A stretch of DNA of 64,000 nucleotides, from contig JADJPQ010000026.1 in assembly GCA_016713175.1 (NCBI GenBank), positions 476,865 to 540,864 of the forward strand, written 5' to 3'. How positions within the stretch are numbered: position 1 is the first letter of the stretch; each line of letters begins with the position of its first letter. Positions 53,234 through 62,553 of the stretch are shown in pieces. The notes below the pieces were generated by a model. It was given only the letters and a program-made list of their open reading frames with translations. It was not told the DNA's origin and did not search any database. Source of the stretch: Planctomycetota bacterium (GTDB lineage: Bacteria; Planctomycetota; UBA1135; UBA2386). The translations under genes and the position numbers were made by a program.

Positions 53234-54816
53234 CGAGGGCCCACCGCGCGGTTGTAGCCTTCATGGCGCTCCTGGCCGCGGGCTTGGTTGTGTTCACACG
53301 CTGGCAATCGACCCGGCCAGGATCCGAATCAGCCCAGCGCAACACCAACTCGCCTTCAAAGGCCTCGTCGATTCCCGATTCCGCCCTGCCAGGAGCCGGC
53401 GCCGACAACACCATACGTAGCCCCGCCGATCCGGCCGCCAACGCGACCCTGATGCTCACGGTCCTCGCCGCCGACGAGCCTCAACAAGGCGGCGTTCAGG
53501 CCTTGTTCGCAGTCGACCCGCGTCGGTTGTACTTCGCCATGGGACCGGACAGTGAGCCCAAGTCGGTCGCGCGACACGCGTTCGATCCAAGTGTCTCGCT
53601 GAGCGTTCCGGCACAGCACTGGTCCCAGCTCCGCATCCAGACCAGGACCGGAGCCGTCGCCATGCACCTGCTCGAGCCGTTCGAAGGTACCCGCCACGAG
53701 ACCATCGACATCGCTCGCTTGGGCCGCTGCGCCCGAATCGTCGTTTTCGAACCAGACCATCGCACCCCCGCAGCCGGCGTCACCGTGCAGGTCCGCCGGG
53801 CTGCCATCGGCTCGGCGCAGCACGAGGCGTTCGCCGAGGTCAAGACCGATCGCCAGGGCACTGCGCAACTGACCGACCTGGGCGCCGGTTCGTACTGGTT
53901 GCAGACCGATGGCGTACTCGCCACCGATCCACCGCCGCTGACCAGGCGCTTCTTGCTGACGGAGATGTTCCCCGGGCAGCACGTTCTCGCCGTACTGGTC
54001 CGCAAACAACCATGCCAGTCCGTGACGTTCGCCGTCACCGCCACCGGTATCGCCGAACTGCTGCCGCCCAAGTTGTTCGTGCGCCGGATCGATCGTCCTG
54101 CCGATCGCTGGACGCCGCAGACGACCGTCGTCGCCAACGGGCAACAGGAGTTCACGATCGACCTGCCGGTCGGTGACTACTTGTTGGATGTGCTGCCGCA
54201 AGGCCGCCTCGCGGTCGCCGGACATGACGGAACGATCCGGGTTCGCGAAGACAGCAAGCGTTTCCAGGTGAGCGTGAACGGCGACGTCCCGCAGACGACC
54301 GTGCGGCTGCTCGGGATCGGTCCGGAGCACCGCTCTCTGCGCGTGCTGATGCAACGCGCCGAGGACCAACGGTGGGACGACCCGGATCTCGCGTTCGCTG
54401 GCGCCCTGCACTGGCATCTGCCGGAGGCGCAGTTGGCCGTGACCGACACGCCGCACTGGTTCATGGCGCTAACCCGGGCCGCCGCGTTCCTCAGCGAACG
54501 TCCGGTCGTTTGCTCGGGCCCGACGACGGATGTGCCGATGCGGGAAGCCACTTGTCTGCGCGTGGTGTGGTACGAATGGGATCCCGCAGTCGACGAAGAC
54601 GGCGTCCTCGAAGCGACCGTCGGCGACACCAGCACGAGTCGACACCTTCGCCACATCCTGGTGCCGACTCCCGGAGGGCCGCGCCCGGCCCTTGGCGGGT
54701 GTCTGTTCGTGCCCACCGGCCTCATCCGGGCCACCCTCTTTCGCCGCGATGGTCGGGTCGCATGGCAACGCGAGGTCGCGGCGAAACCACCCGACACCTG
54801 GCTCGTCATCGATTGA
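53230..54816 (+). CDS. Membrane-anchored beta-domain protein
   Basis: GTG at 53230 overlaps the stop of the Kelch-like gene (GTGA). The 528-residue protein has one N-terminal transmembrane helix (AVVAFMALLAAGLVVFT), a Ser/Pro-rich linker and an extracytoplasmic beta-rich part. One segment, IVVFEPDHRTPAAGVTVQV with DRQGTAQLTDLGAGSYWLQ, matches a carboxypeptidase-regulatory-like domain. The remainder is not recognised. As the third gene of a coupled set it may assist or anchor the two secreted proteins; that is inference. Confidence 0.75.
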   Translation: MTRAHRAVVAFMALLAAGLVVFTRWQSTRPGSESAQRNTNSPSKASSIPDSALPGAGADNTIRSPADPAANATLMLTVLAADEPQQGGVQALFAVDPRRLYFAMGPDSEPKSVARHAFDPSVSLSVPAQHWSQLRIQTRTGAVAMHLLEPFEGTRHETIDIARLGRCARIVVFEPDHRTPAAGVTVQVRRAAIGSAQHEAFAEVKTDRQGTAQLTDLGAGSYWLQTDGVLATDPPPLTRRFLLTEMFPGQHVLAVLVRKQPCQSVTFAVTATGIAELLPPKLFVRRIDRPADRWTPQTTVVANGQQEFTIDLPVGDYLLDVLPQGRLAVAGHDGTIRVREDSKRFQVSVNGDVPQTTVRLLGIGPEHRSLRVLMQRAEDQRWDDPDLAFAGALHWHLPEAQLAVTDTPHWFMALTRAAAFLSERPVVCSGPTTDVPMREATCLRVVWYEWDPAVDEDGVLEATVGDTSTSRHLRHILVPTPGGPRPALGGCLFVPTGLIRATLFRRDGRVAWQREVAAKPPDTWLVID

Positions 54817-54966
54817 ACGGTTGCACCCCGCAGGACCGCCGCCACCGAATCGGTCCACCGCAAGAACCGGCGCCGCGTGCCCCCTGGCCAACCGCCAACC
54901 CCACGGCACAATGCCCAGCCCCCGTTCGTCCGAGAACTGCCCCTCCACCCCGCGATCGCACACCTC

Positions 54967-56064
54967 ATGCGCCTGACCCTGACCGCCGTCCTGCCCGCGG
55001 TGCTCGCCGCACTCCCAGCCCAACAACAACCGATCGGCTCCACCTTCCGCACCGCCAACAGCGTCAACTCGCGCGGCGGCGTCTTCAGCAGCCAGGTCAC
55101 CCTGATCGCGCGCTTCGACCGCGCTGACTACGTCGGCTGGGGCAAGGCCAACGGCCTGCCCGGCGTCCGCCAGATCACCGGCGTGACGTTCCAGTCGACG
55201 GACAACGACGGCAGCTCCGCCGAGAGCTGGTCGGTCGTGATCTTCACCGAAGACCTGGCCAACCGCGGCTACCCGCTGGTGACCGCGCCGGTCGCGACGT
55301 TCGGCCCGTTCACCAACGCCGTTCGCCCGGCGGGCGCCGCCGGCTTCACCCACACGATCACCTTTGCGCCGGTTTCCGTTCCGGACGGCGCCGATGTGTT
55401 CGTCGGCGTGCAACTCGCGACGGTCAGCGGCTGGCCGACCAACGGCCACGCGGTCAATTGCCTGCTCGGCAACCCGACGCGCTGGCCGACCTACGACCAG
55501 CCGGGCGCGGCCCCGATCGAGCACATGGGCTATGGCCTCGCGTGGGATGGCGTGTCGCCGCCGGTCTACAACACGCCGCGCCAACTGCTGATCGACATCC
55601 TGCACGACGCTCCCGGCGCTGCCGCCACCGCGATCACCAACCAGACCAGCCTGGCCATCAGCAACACTGCGCCCGGCACCGGCAGCTTCCTGTCGGGACT
55701 GCACCCGGACGCCACCAACCCGCCGTTCAACCCAGGCCGCGCCGACGACGTCAGCTTCGTCTACCTCGACACCCAGATGCCGAACGGCACGCCGGTGTTC
55801 TTCCTGGCCGACTTCGGCAACTTCGGCGCCGAACTGCCGTTCGCCGGCTTCGTGCCGGGTTCGATCGGCGCACTGTGTCTGAATCCGGTGACCGCGTCGA
55901 CGATGGGCTTCCAGGTGCTGGCCGGTGGCCAGACGTCGATGGGCATCACGATTCCGGCTGCGATCCGGCCAACGCTGTCGGGCCTCGCCCTGGTCCGCCA
56001 GGCGGTCGCGCTGACGCCGACCCTGACGCTGCGCGGTTCGCCGTGCGGTCGTCAGGTGTTCTGA
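54967..56064 (+). CDS. Secreted protein with jelly-roll-like and shared C-terminal modules
   Basis: ATG at 54967 starts a signal peptide (MRLTLTAVLPAVLAALPAQ). The 365-residue protein has an N-terminal beta-rich region (ARFDRADYVGWGKANGLPG, WSVVIFTEDLANRGYPLVTA) of a type seen in other planctomycetal secreted proteins, including the first half of the protein at 4530. The last 130 residues (ISNTAPGTGSFLSGLHPDAT onward) look like a version of the shared C-terminal module. The function is unknown, with export expected. Confidence 0.75.
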   Translation: MRLTLTAVLPAVLAALPAQQQPIGSTFRTANSVNSRGGVFSSQVTLIARFDRADYVGWGKANGLPGVRQITGVTFQSTDNDGSSAESWSVVIFTEDLANRGYPLVTAPVATFGPFTNAVRPAGAAGFTHTITFAPVSVPDGADVFVGVQLATVSGWPTNGHAVNCLLGNPTRWPTYDQPGAAPIEHMGYGLAWDGVSPPVYNTPRQLLIDILHDAPGAAATAITNQTSLAISNTAPGTGSFLSGLHPDATNPPFNPGRADDVSFVYLDTQMPNGTPVFFLADFGNFGAELPFAGFVPGSIGALCLNPVTASTMGFQVLAGGQTSMGITIPAAIRPTLSGLALVRQAVALTPTLTLRGSPCGRQVF

Positions 56065-56068
56065 AAGC

Positions 56069-56881
56069 TCAGGCGTCGGCCAGCATCGCCGCCAGCGACC
56101 GGCTCGGCGGCATCCCGCCGGACAGCGACACATCGCGCGGCCGATCGGGATCCTGACACTCGACGGCGCGCAGCAACGCGGTCGGCAGCCGATGCAGCGC
56201 GCACAGGCGCTGCGCGAACTGCCAGCGCGACAGCCGTTCGGGTCCCGGCAGATGGCTGATCCGCGGCCCATCGCAATCGGGCAACAGCGCGGTCAGGCCG
56301 GCAGCCGCGTCGGCCACGTGCAGCGGCGTCCGATACTCGTTGGTGAACAGCGCCACCGGCCGTTCGGCGGCCAGCGCCTGCCGGATCATGCCGCTGGCAC
56401 CGCGACCCTGGCCGTCGGGACCGAAGAGCAGGGGCAGGCGAACGACCCGACCGCCGTGCCGCAGCACCTGTTCTTCGCCTTCGGCCTTGGTCGCGCCGTA
56501 GACCGACAACGGCGCTTGCGCCGCCAGCGGACCATAGGGTGCCCCACCGCCGTCGAACACCAGGTCGGTCGACACGTGAAGCAGCCGCGAACCGAGCCGT
56601 TCGGCCAGCGCGCCGGGCAACCACGCATTGACGCGCCGCGCCCGCGCCGGATCGGCCTTGCAGTCGCCGAGCCGCGACAGCGCCACCAGATTGAGCACCA
56701 GATCGGGCCGCAACGCCCGCAGCAGGGCATGGACCTGCGTCGGCGAATCGAGATCGACGAGCACGTCACCGGCGGTGCGAGCCACACCGAAGACGGTGTG
56801 CCCGGCCTGCCGCAGCGCGGCGGCCAGCCACGGTCCCAGGAACCCGGAGGCCCCGGTCACCAGCACCGAGAACGCGGCCAT
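56069..56881 (-). CDS. RmlD-like NAD(P)-dependent sugar reductase/epimerase
   Basis: The 270-residue protein is an extended short-chain dehydrogenase with the N-terminal VLVTGASGFLGPWLAAAL (G-x-x-G-x-x-G), the RmlD-type LRPDLVLNLVALSRLGDCKA, HVSTDLVFDGGGAPYG, and the catalytic Y-x3-K in SVYGATKAEGEEQVL. The best match in style is dTDP-4-dehydrorhamnose reductase, which makes dTDP-L-rhamnose. Other rhamnose genes are absent except for an RmlC-like cupin at 47.6 kb. The start codon lies ten bases from the divergent kinase-like gene at 56891. Confidence 0.85.
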   Translation of the reverse strand: MAAFSVLVTGASGFLGPWLAAALRQAGHTVFGVARTAGDVLVDLDSPTQVHALLRALRPDLVLNLVALSRLGDCKADPARARRVNAWLPGALAERLGSRLLHVSTDLVFDGGGAPYGPLAAQAPLSVYGATKAEGEEQVLRHGGRVVRLPLLFGPDGQGRGASGMIRQALAAERPVALFTNEYRTPLHVADAAAGLTALLPDCDGPRISHLPGPERLSRWQFAQRLCALHRLPTALLRAVECQDPDRPRDVSLSGGMPPSRSLAAMLADA

Positions 56882-56890
56882 CGAACGCGT

Positions 56891-57818
56891 ATGGTTGCAG
56901 CTTTCGTCGACGAACGGAAGCCGGTGCCCACCCAGAGACTGTTGATCCTCGCCAATCCGATCTCCGGCGGCGGCAAGAGCCGCGCGCTGGCACCGGCGCT
57001 TCAGCGCGAACTGGCGCAACGCGGTGTGGCTGCCGAAGTGTACTTCACCAAGTGCGCCGGCGACGCCACTGCGCGTGCGCACGTCGCCGCGAGCGAGCCG
57101 TGGTCGGGCCTGGTCGCGGTCGGCGGCGATGGCACCGTCAACGAAGTGCTGGCCGGCATGGACGATCCGACGCGTCCGCTCGGCGTGCTGCCGGTCGGCA
57201 CCGCCAACGTGCTGGCGATGGAACTGCGGCTGCCGAAGAAGCCGGCCGCAGCCGCGGCGGTGATCGCCGCGGGTCACACGCGTTCGCTGGCCATCGGCAT
57301 CGCCAACGACCGCCGGTTCCTGCTGTTCATCGGCGCCGGCGTCGACGGCAGCGTCGTGCAGCGGCTGGCGCAGGTCCGCAGCGGCACGCTCGGCAAACAC
57401 AAATGGGCCGGCCCGATCCTGCACACCGTCCGACACTGGCCGCGCTGGCGACTGCGCGCAACGTTTGCCGACGGCCAGGTGCTCGACGACCTCAGTTCGG
57501 TGCTGGTCACCGCGTGCGCAACTACGGTGGCGTCAGCGCAACTGACTCAGACATCGATCCGGACGACGGCCTGCTGCATGCTGTGCTTCCGGATGCGGTC
57601 GCGGACCGCGTGGGCCTGGCAAGGACTGCGCGTTGCTGCATCGGCTGCGGCCGGGTCCCCATCTGACCGTCCGGACAACCACGTCGGTGCGGATCGACGG
57701 CGACCCGGCACCCTGGCAGATCGATGGCGACCTCGGCGGCCTCGCGCCGCTCGCGATCTCGCTGCACGAACTGCGAGCCCGCGTGTTCGCCCCCGCCGTG
57801 GTAGGATCGGGCCGATGA
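56891..57818 (+). pseudogene. Diacylglycerol-kinase-like gene, frameshifted
   Basis: The first 200 codons give a clear DAG kinase/NAD kinase-like catalytic domain: LLILANPISGGGKSR, GLVAVGGDGTVNEVLAGM and LGVLPVGTANVLAME. After DLSSVLVT the frame is lost near 57509; a missing C in ACCCGC explains it. The protein continues in a second frame (VRNYGG, SDIDPDDGLLHAVL) and then in a third (LRPGPHLTVRTTTSVRIDGD), which ends at 57818. All three frames read like one member of the family with lipid substrate. At least two indels are needed. The last bases overlap the kdsA start (ATGA). Sequencing error is as likely as true inactivation. Confidence 0.75.
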
Positions 57819-58654
57819 CGACGACCTCCGGTACGAAGATCGCCAACATCGGCACCGTGCGGCTCGGCGGCAACCTGCCGTTCGCGTTGATCGCCGGTCC
57901 ATGCGTGATCGAGAACCGCGACCACACGCTGCGCCACGCCGAACGGATCGCCCGGATCTGCGGCGAACGGCGCGTGCCGGTGGTGTTCAAGAGCAGCTTC
58001 GACAAGGCCAACCGGACCAGCGGCGGCGCGTTCCGCGGCATCGGCCTCGAGGAAGGGCTCCGGATCCTCGGCGACGTGAAGGCCCAGCTCGGCGTGCCGG
58101 TGCTCACCGATGTGCACGAGGTCGACCAATGCGCGCCGTGCGCCGAAGTCGTCGATTGCCTGCAGATTCCGGCCTTCCTGTGCCGCCAGACCGACCTGCT
58201 GCTCGCCGCCGGCCAGACCGGCCGCGCGGTCAACGTCAAGAAAGGGCAGTTCATGGCTCCCGAAGACGTCGGCAACGTGCTCGCCAAGGTGACCAGCACC
58301 GGCAACCCGAACGTCGCGATCACCGAACGCGGCGTCAGCTTCGGCTACCGGACCCTGGTGGTCGACTTCACCGGCTTCCCGACGATGCGCGGTTTCGGCC
58401 AACCGCTGATCTTCGATGCCACGCACAGCGTGCAACGACCCGGCGGCCAGGGAACGTCGACCGGCGGCGACCGCACCAAGGTGCCGTTCCTGTGCCGCGC
58501 CGCGATCGCCTGCGGCATCGACGGCCTGTTCCTGGAAGTCCACGACGACCCCGACCACGCCCCCAGCGACGGTCCCAACATGCTGCGACTGCAGGATCTT
58601 CCAGGCCTGCTCGATCAGTTGCTGCGTATCCAGGACGCGTGCCCGAGGACCTGA
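57815..58654 (+). CDS. kdsA: 2-dehydro-3-deoxyphosphooctonate aldolase (KDO-8-phosphate synthase)
   Basis: The 279-residue protein has the family sequence throughout: FALIAGPCVIENRDHTL, VFKSSFDKANRTSGGAFRG, GVPVLTDVHEVDQC, LQIPAFLCRQTDLLLAAG, VNVKKGQFMAPEDVGNV and FDATHSVQRPGGQG. It condenses phosphoenolpyruvate with arabinose-5-phosphate for lipopolysaccharide core synthesis. The Cys in AGPCVIE is the ligand of metal-dependent KdsA enzymes; the metal-free type has Asn there. A gram-negative type envelope is therefore likely. The start overlaps the preceding gene by four bases; the next kinase starts within its last 16 bases. Confidence 0.96.
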   Translation: MTTTSGTKIANIGTVRLGGNLPFALIAGPCVIENRDHTLRHAERIARICGERRVPVVFKSSFDKANRTSGGAFRGIGLEEGLRILGDVKAQLGVPVLTDVHEVDQCAPCAEVVDCLQIPAFLCRQTDLLLAAGQTGRAVNVKKGQFMAPEDVGNVLAKVTSTGNPNVAITERGVSFGYRTLVVDFTGFPTMRGFGQPLIFDATHSVQRPGGQGTSTGGDRTKVPFLCRAAIACGIDGLFLEVHDDPDHAPSDGPNMLRLQDLPGLLDQLLRIQDACPRT

Positions 58655-60575
58655 ACCCACCCGCCCCGCAGCCCGACGACCGCAGCGCGCCCGGCACTGG
58701 CGACGCACCCGACGGCGATTTCGGCCAACGCCGCGAGTTCTACACGTTCGCGCCGGAAACGCTCGGCCAGGAACTGCCCGAGTTCGAGATCCTCCGCGAA
58801 CTCGGCAAGGGCACGATGGGCATCGTGTTCGAGGCCAGGCGCCGGGTCGATGGCGAACGCATCGCGCTGAAGCTGCTGCCGCCGAGCCTGACCCTGACCG
58901 AGCGGGCGCTGGCGCGATTCCAGCGCGAAGGCCGGATCATGGCCCGCATCCGTCACCCCGACATCGTCGCGGTCTACGAGCAGGGTTCACGCGGCCGGCT
59001 GCACTGGTTCGCGATGGAACTCGTCGACGGCACCACGCTGCAAGAACGCCTGGAGGTCGGACCGCTCCCGGTCAGGACCGCGTGCCAGATCTGCGCCCAG
59101 GTCGCCCGGGCGCTGCAGTTCGCGCACGACCATGGCGTCGTCCACCGCGACATCAAGCCCGGGAATCTGATGCTGCGGCGCACCGCCGACGTCGACGCCG
59201 CGCCACGGGCGGCGATCACCGATTTCGGCCTCGCCCGCGAGACCGGCACCGGCTCGATGACCGAGAGCGGTGCCATCGTCGGCACGCCGATGTTCTGGCG
59301 CCCGAACAGGTGCTCCGGCGGCACCGCACAGGCCAACACGCTCGGCGATGTCTACAGCCTCGGCGCGACGCTCTATGCCGCGCTGACCGGTCGCCCACCG
59401 TTCGATGGGCCGACCGCACAGAGCGTGCTGAAGGCCGTACTCGAGCGACAACCGCCGGCGCCGCGATCGCTGCGCGCCGACCTGCCACGCGACGTCGAAA
59501 CCATCGTCGCCAAGGCGATGGCGAAGGAGCCTGGGCACCGCTACGGCTCGGCCCTGGAGTTCGCCGAAGACCTCGACCGCTTCCTGGCCGGGCAACGCGT
59601 GGCCGCGCGGCGGATCGGTCCGGTCCGACGGCTGGTGCGCGCGCCTGCGGGCGGCGCCGCCCGTTGCCGACGCTGCTGGTCACCGCCTGGCATCCGGGCT
59701 GCTGGCCGGCACCCTGGTGCTGCAGCACGGCCGCCATCAAAAACGGTTGGCGCGCGCTGTCCGAGGGCCGAACGCTGGCTGGCGCTCGCCGCGACCTCGC
59801 GCGATGAACAGGAACGCCCGCACCGCGCCGGAACGCGCGAATTCGCGCTCGCGGCGGTCAGCGCCGCCTCAGGTGATCGATCGCGACCCGCAGTTCGCGA
59901 TCGCCTCGTTCGTGCGCGCCAAGGCATCATCGGCTGCGCCAGTTCGCCGAGGCGTTGTTCGATCTCGACCAGGCCGAACGGCTGCGCGGCGAACCGAATC
60001 CCGAGATCCTGCATTTCCGGATCGATGCGCTGCGCCAGCAGGGCGGCCGCGACGCGACCCGCCGGATGCAGGACGACCTGACGCGGCTGCTGCAGCTCGA
60101 TCCCGGCCCGCACACGCGGGCGCTGGTGGCCGAGCACCTGCTGGGATGCCGAACACGCCGACGCGATCGAGCGGACGGCCGCACTGGCCACCGCCCGCGA
60201 GATCTGCTGCCGGTCGACGCCGATGAAGCGCGCACCGGCGTAGCGCTGGCGCGCATCCTCGAAATCGAAGGCGCGATCGATGAGCGCCTCGCCGCCATGC
60301 GCAGCCTGGCCGATCGTCACCGCGGCAGCGTCTATGTGCACCTGCAGGCGGCCGCGATGTACGAACGGGCCGGACTCGGGGCGGATTCGGCGCGCGAGCA
60401 GGAGCAGGCCCGCTTGCTCGAACCGGGACCGCCACAATCCAGGACCCCGGCGATCGAACTGCAGGGACTGGGATCGTTCCTCGACGATGTCGGCCGCCTG
60501 ATGCATGACCTGGACCAACCCGGGCCGACGCCAACCGGACGACGGCGGCCAGTCATGCCGCCGCGACGGCAGTAG
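58639..60575 (+). pseudogene. Ser/Thr protein kinase with TPR-like tail, frameshifted
   Basis: The GTG at 58639 gives a kinase with GKGTMGIVF, Lys in ALKLL (78), HRDIKPGN (169-176) and DFG (195-197). In the activation segment the frame reads M-F-W-R-P-N-R-C-S where the family has M-F-M-A-P-E-Q-V-L. A one-base loss before TGGCG and a one-base gain after GTGCTC, nine codons apart, restore the APE motif. After about codon 335 the frame is lost again. Later segments in other frames (LVTALASG-type membrane helix, FDLDQAERLRGEPNPEILHF, RMQDDLTRLLQLDPGPHTRA) indicate a TPR-like C-terminus to 60575. Probably one real kinase gene of about 645 codons with sequence errors. Confidence 0.75.
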
Positions 60576-60807
60576 CCGGGCAGTCGCCGGAAAAAAAACG
60601 ATTCCGCAACCGTCGCAGGTGGTTCCGGCGACGCAACCACGATGGCCACGCCTTGACGGGCTGGTCTCGGGCGGGCGGTCCGCTCGGGGCAGGCAGGAAC
60701 CGGACCATCCGGCGGGGCCCGGGTTCCTGCTTCGTTTTCGCCGCACAGAACTCGCGTGACCAAAACGCAATCCGCCTGGCCCCTGTCACTCCTCGACGAC
60801 CGCGGCT

Positions 60808-62361
60808 ATGCTCGTCGTCTTTGGTGCAATTCACATGCTGGCCGTCGCCCTCCATGCGTCTGACCGTCGTCGCGTCGCCGCAAGGCCCGCTGCCGATCGA
60901 GACGGTCGTGACCCCGCAGCTGCCGGCGCAGCCTTCGCTGCTGAGTCATGCCCCGTTCGCCAGCGTCGGCCGATTGCGCGCGGCGGGAACGATCGACCTC
61001 GACGGCAATGACCTCCCCGACGCCTGGTTCCTCGGCGACGCCCCGGGGCACGCTGAACATTGGGCTTTGATGGACGCGAACAGTGCGCCGGCCGCTTCGG
61101 GACTGGCCGCGCGCGTTTTCGCAGCCGACTCCGATCGCGGACGCAGCGACATCCGGATCGCGGCGTCCTACAGGACCAGTTGTTGACCGTGACCTATCCT
61201 TGCCGGGGATCGGCACGATCGGTTTCGATTTGCCCGCCACGGCGAATCCACATGCGGCTGGGACGTTCCTGCACGGCTGGCTGGCGCAACTGCCGCCGCT
61301 GACCAACCTGCTCGAAATCGAAACCGGCAACCACGATGGCCAGGGCCTGCGATGACCTCGCGGTGCTGCTCGACGCCGGCGCGCTTGGTTCGGTGGTGGT
61401 CAAGTTCCGCCTGGACGCGCCGTGGGGCCTGCCGACGGTGGCTGGCATCGCGCGCGCCGACGTGCCGCTACCCATGCGCCGCCTGCGGCTGTTGGACTGG
61501 GATCGCGATGGCCGCTCGGACGTCGCCGCCGAAGTGCCCGGTCTCGGTGTCGTGATCGGGCGCGCGACGATGGTGCCGGCAACCTGGTGTTCGCCGCCTT
61601 CGTGCCGAGCCAGGGCCGCACGCTGGTCGACCTGACGACCGGTCCGATGCTGGCGACCGTGACCACGCGTACCGATGCCGCAGTGCTGACGTTCGCCGAT
61701 GGCGTCCAGGTTGTCTGGCGCGATGGTCAGACCGATCGATCCCACTGGCTGCCCGGTCCGGGCGACGCCCTCGGCGGCGCCGCGCTGCTCGAGGCTGACG
61801 CCGATCACGTCGTGCTGGCGGCCCTGCCCGCAGCCGGCAATCGGCTGCTGACGCAGGTGCGGTTCCGCCGCGGCGGTGCCTCCTGCCGGCGGCCACCGCG
61901 CAACCGCCGAGTGACCCGGTTTGCCTACTGGGGTGCGTTCACGAGCTGTGGAACGTTCGTCGACGACCTCGACGGCGACGGCGACCGCGATCGTGGCTGC
62001 AACATCGGATGGCGCGTCATGGTATCCGGTCCGCAATGCAGCCGTTCGCTGGCGCCGGAGTTGCTGGGGGTCACGCATGACGCCTCGCGTCGGCCAGCGG
62101 GTGGTATCTCGAGAGCCACCATGCGAGTGCCGGCCGGCTGGGACTTCCAGGCGTTCCCCGATCTGGGAACTGCAGGTCGTGCTGGAGGATCCGTTCGGGA
62201 TCGTACTAGTCCCGCTGGGATCGGCTGCTGCGTCCGATCGACCCGGTGACGCGCGGGTGACGTTCGCAGTATGGCGTGGCGGGAAGGGAAAAAAAAACGC
62301 GCAGACCACCGCAGCGTTCATGCGAATCGCAACCTGTTGCCTGCGGCGTTCGCCAGGCTGA
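60808..62361 (+). pseudogene. Secreted FG-GAP/VCBS-like repeat protein, frameshifted
   Basis: A signal-peptide-like start (MLVVFGAIHMLAVALHA) at 60808 passes, after a shift near 60854, into a frame with repeats of the calcium-binding FG-GAP pattern: AGTIDLDGNDLPDAWFLGDA, RLLDWDRDGRSDVAAEVPGL and FVDDLDGDGDRD. These lie in at least four reading frames (60854-61186, 61083-61355, 61336-61575, 61580-62190), so four or more indels are needed. The last recognisable part is LQVVLEDPFGIVLV. FG-GAP/VCBS repeats form extracellular beta-propellers in adhesins and are common in Planctomycetota. As given, the gene cannot be translated as one protein. Confidence 0.65.
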
Positions 62362-62553
62362 TTTACGCGACGGCAGGTCGCCGGACACAGCTCCACATCT
62401 GCGCATGCGGGCCGGGCAACTGGTGGTTCCAGCGATGCCGGACGGCGTGGCGAACCGCTGCTGCTGTACTGATCCCGGCAGCTCCGGCCAACAAAGTCGG
62501 CGCAGGGTGTGCTTTGTGGGAGGAAGCCGGCGCCGCCGTTGCCGCGCGCGAGA

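Noticed and set aside
60591..60598. Run of eight A after a GC-rich stretch, considered as a terminator or frameshift site
   Set aside because: The run is of A on the coding strand, so it gives no U-tract for the upstream gene, and no reverse-strand gene ends here.
62289..62297. Run of nine A within the end of the FG-GAP-like frame, considered as programmed slippage
   Set aside because: The region already contains many indels, so an error or the end of the gene is the simpler reading.
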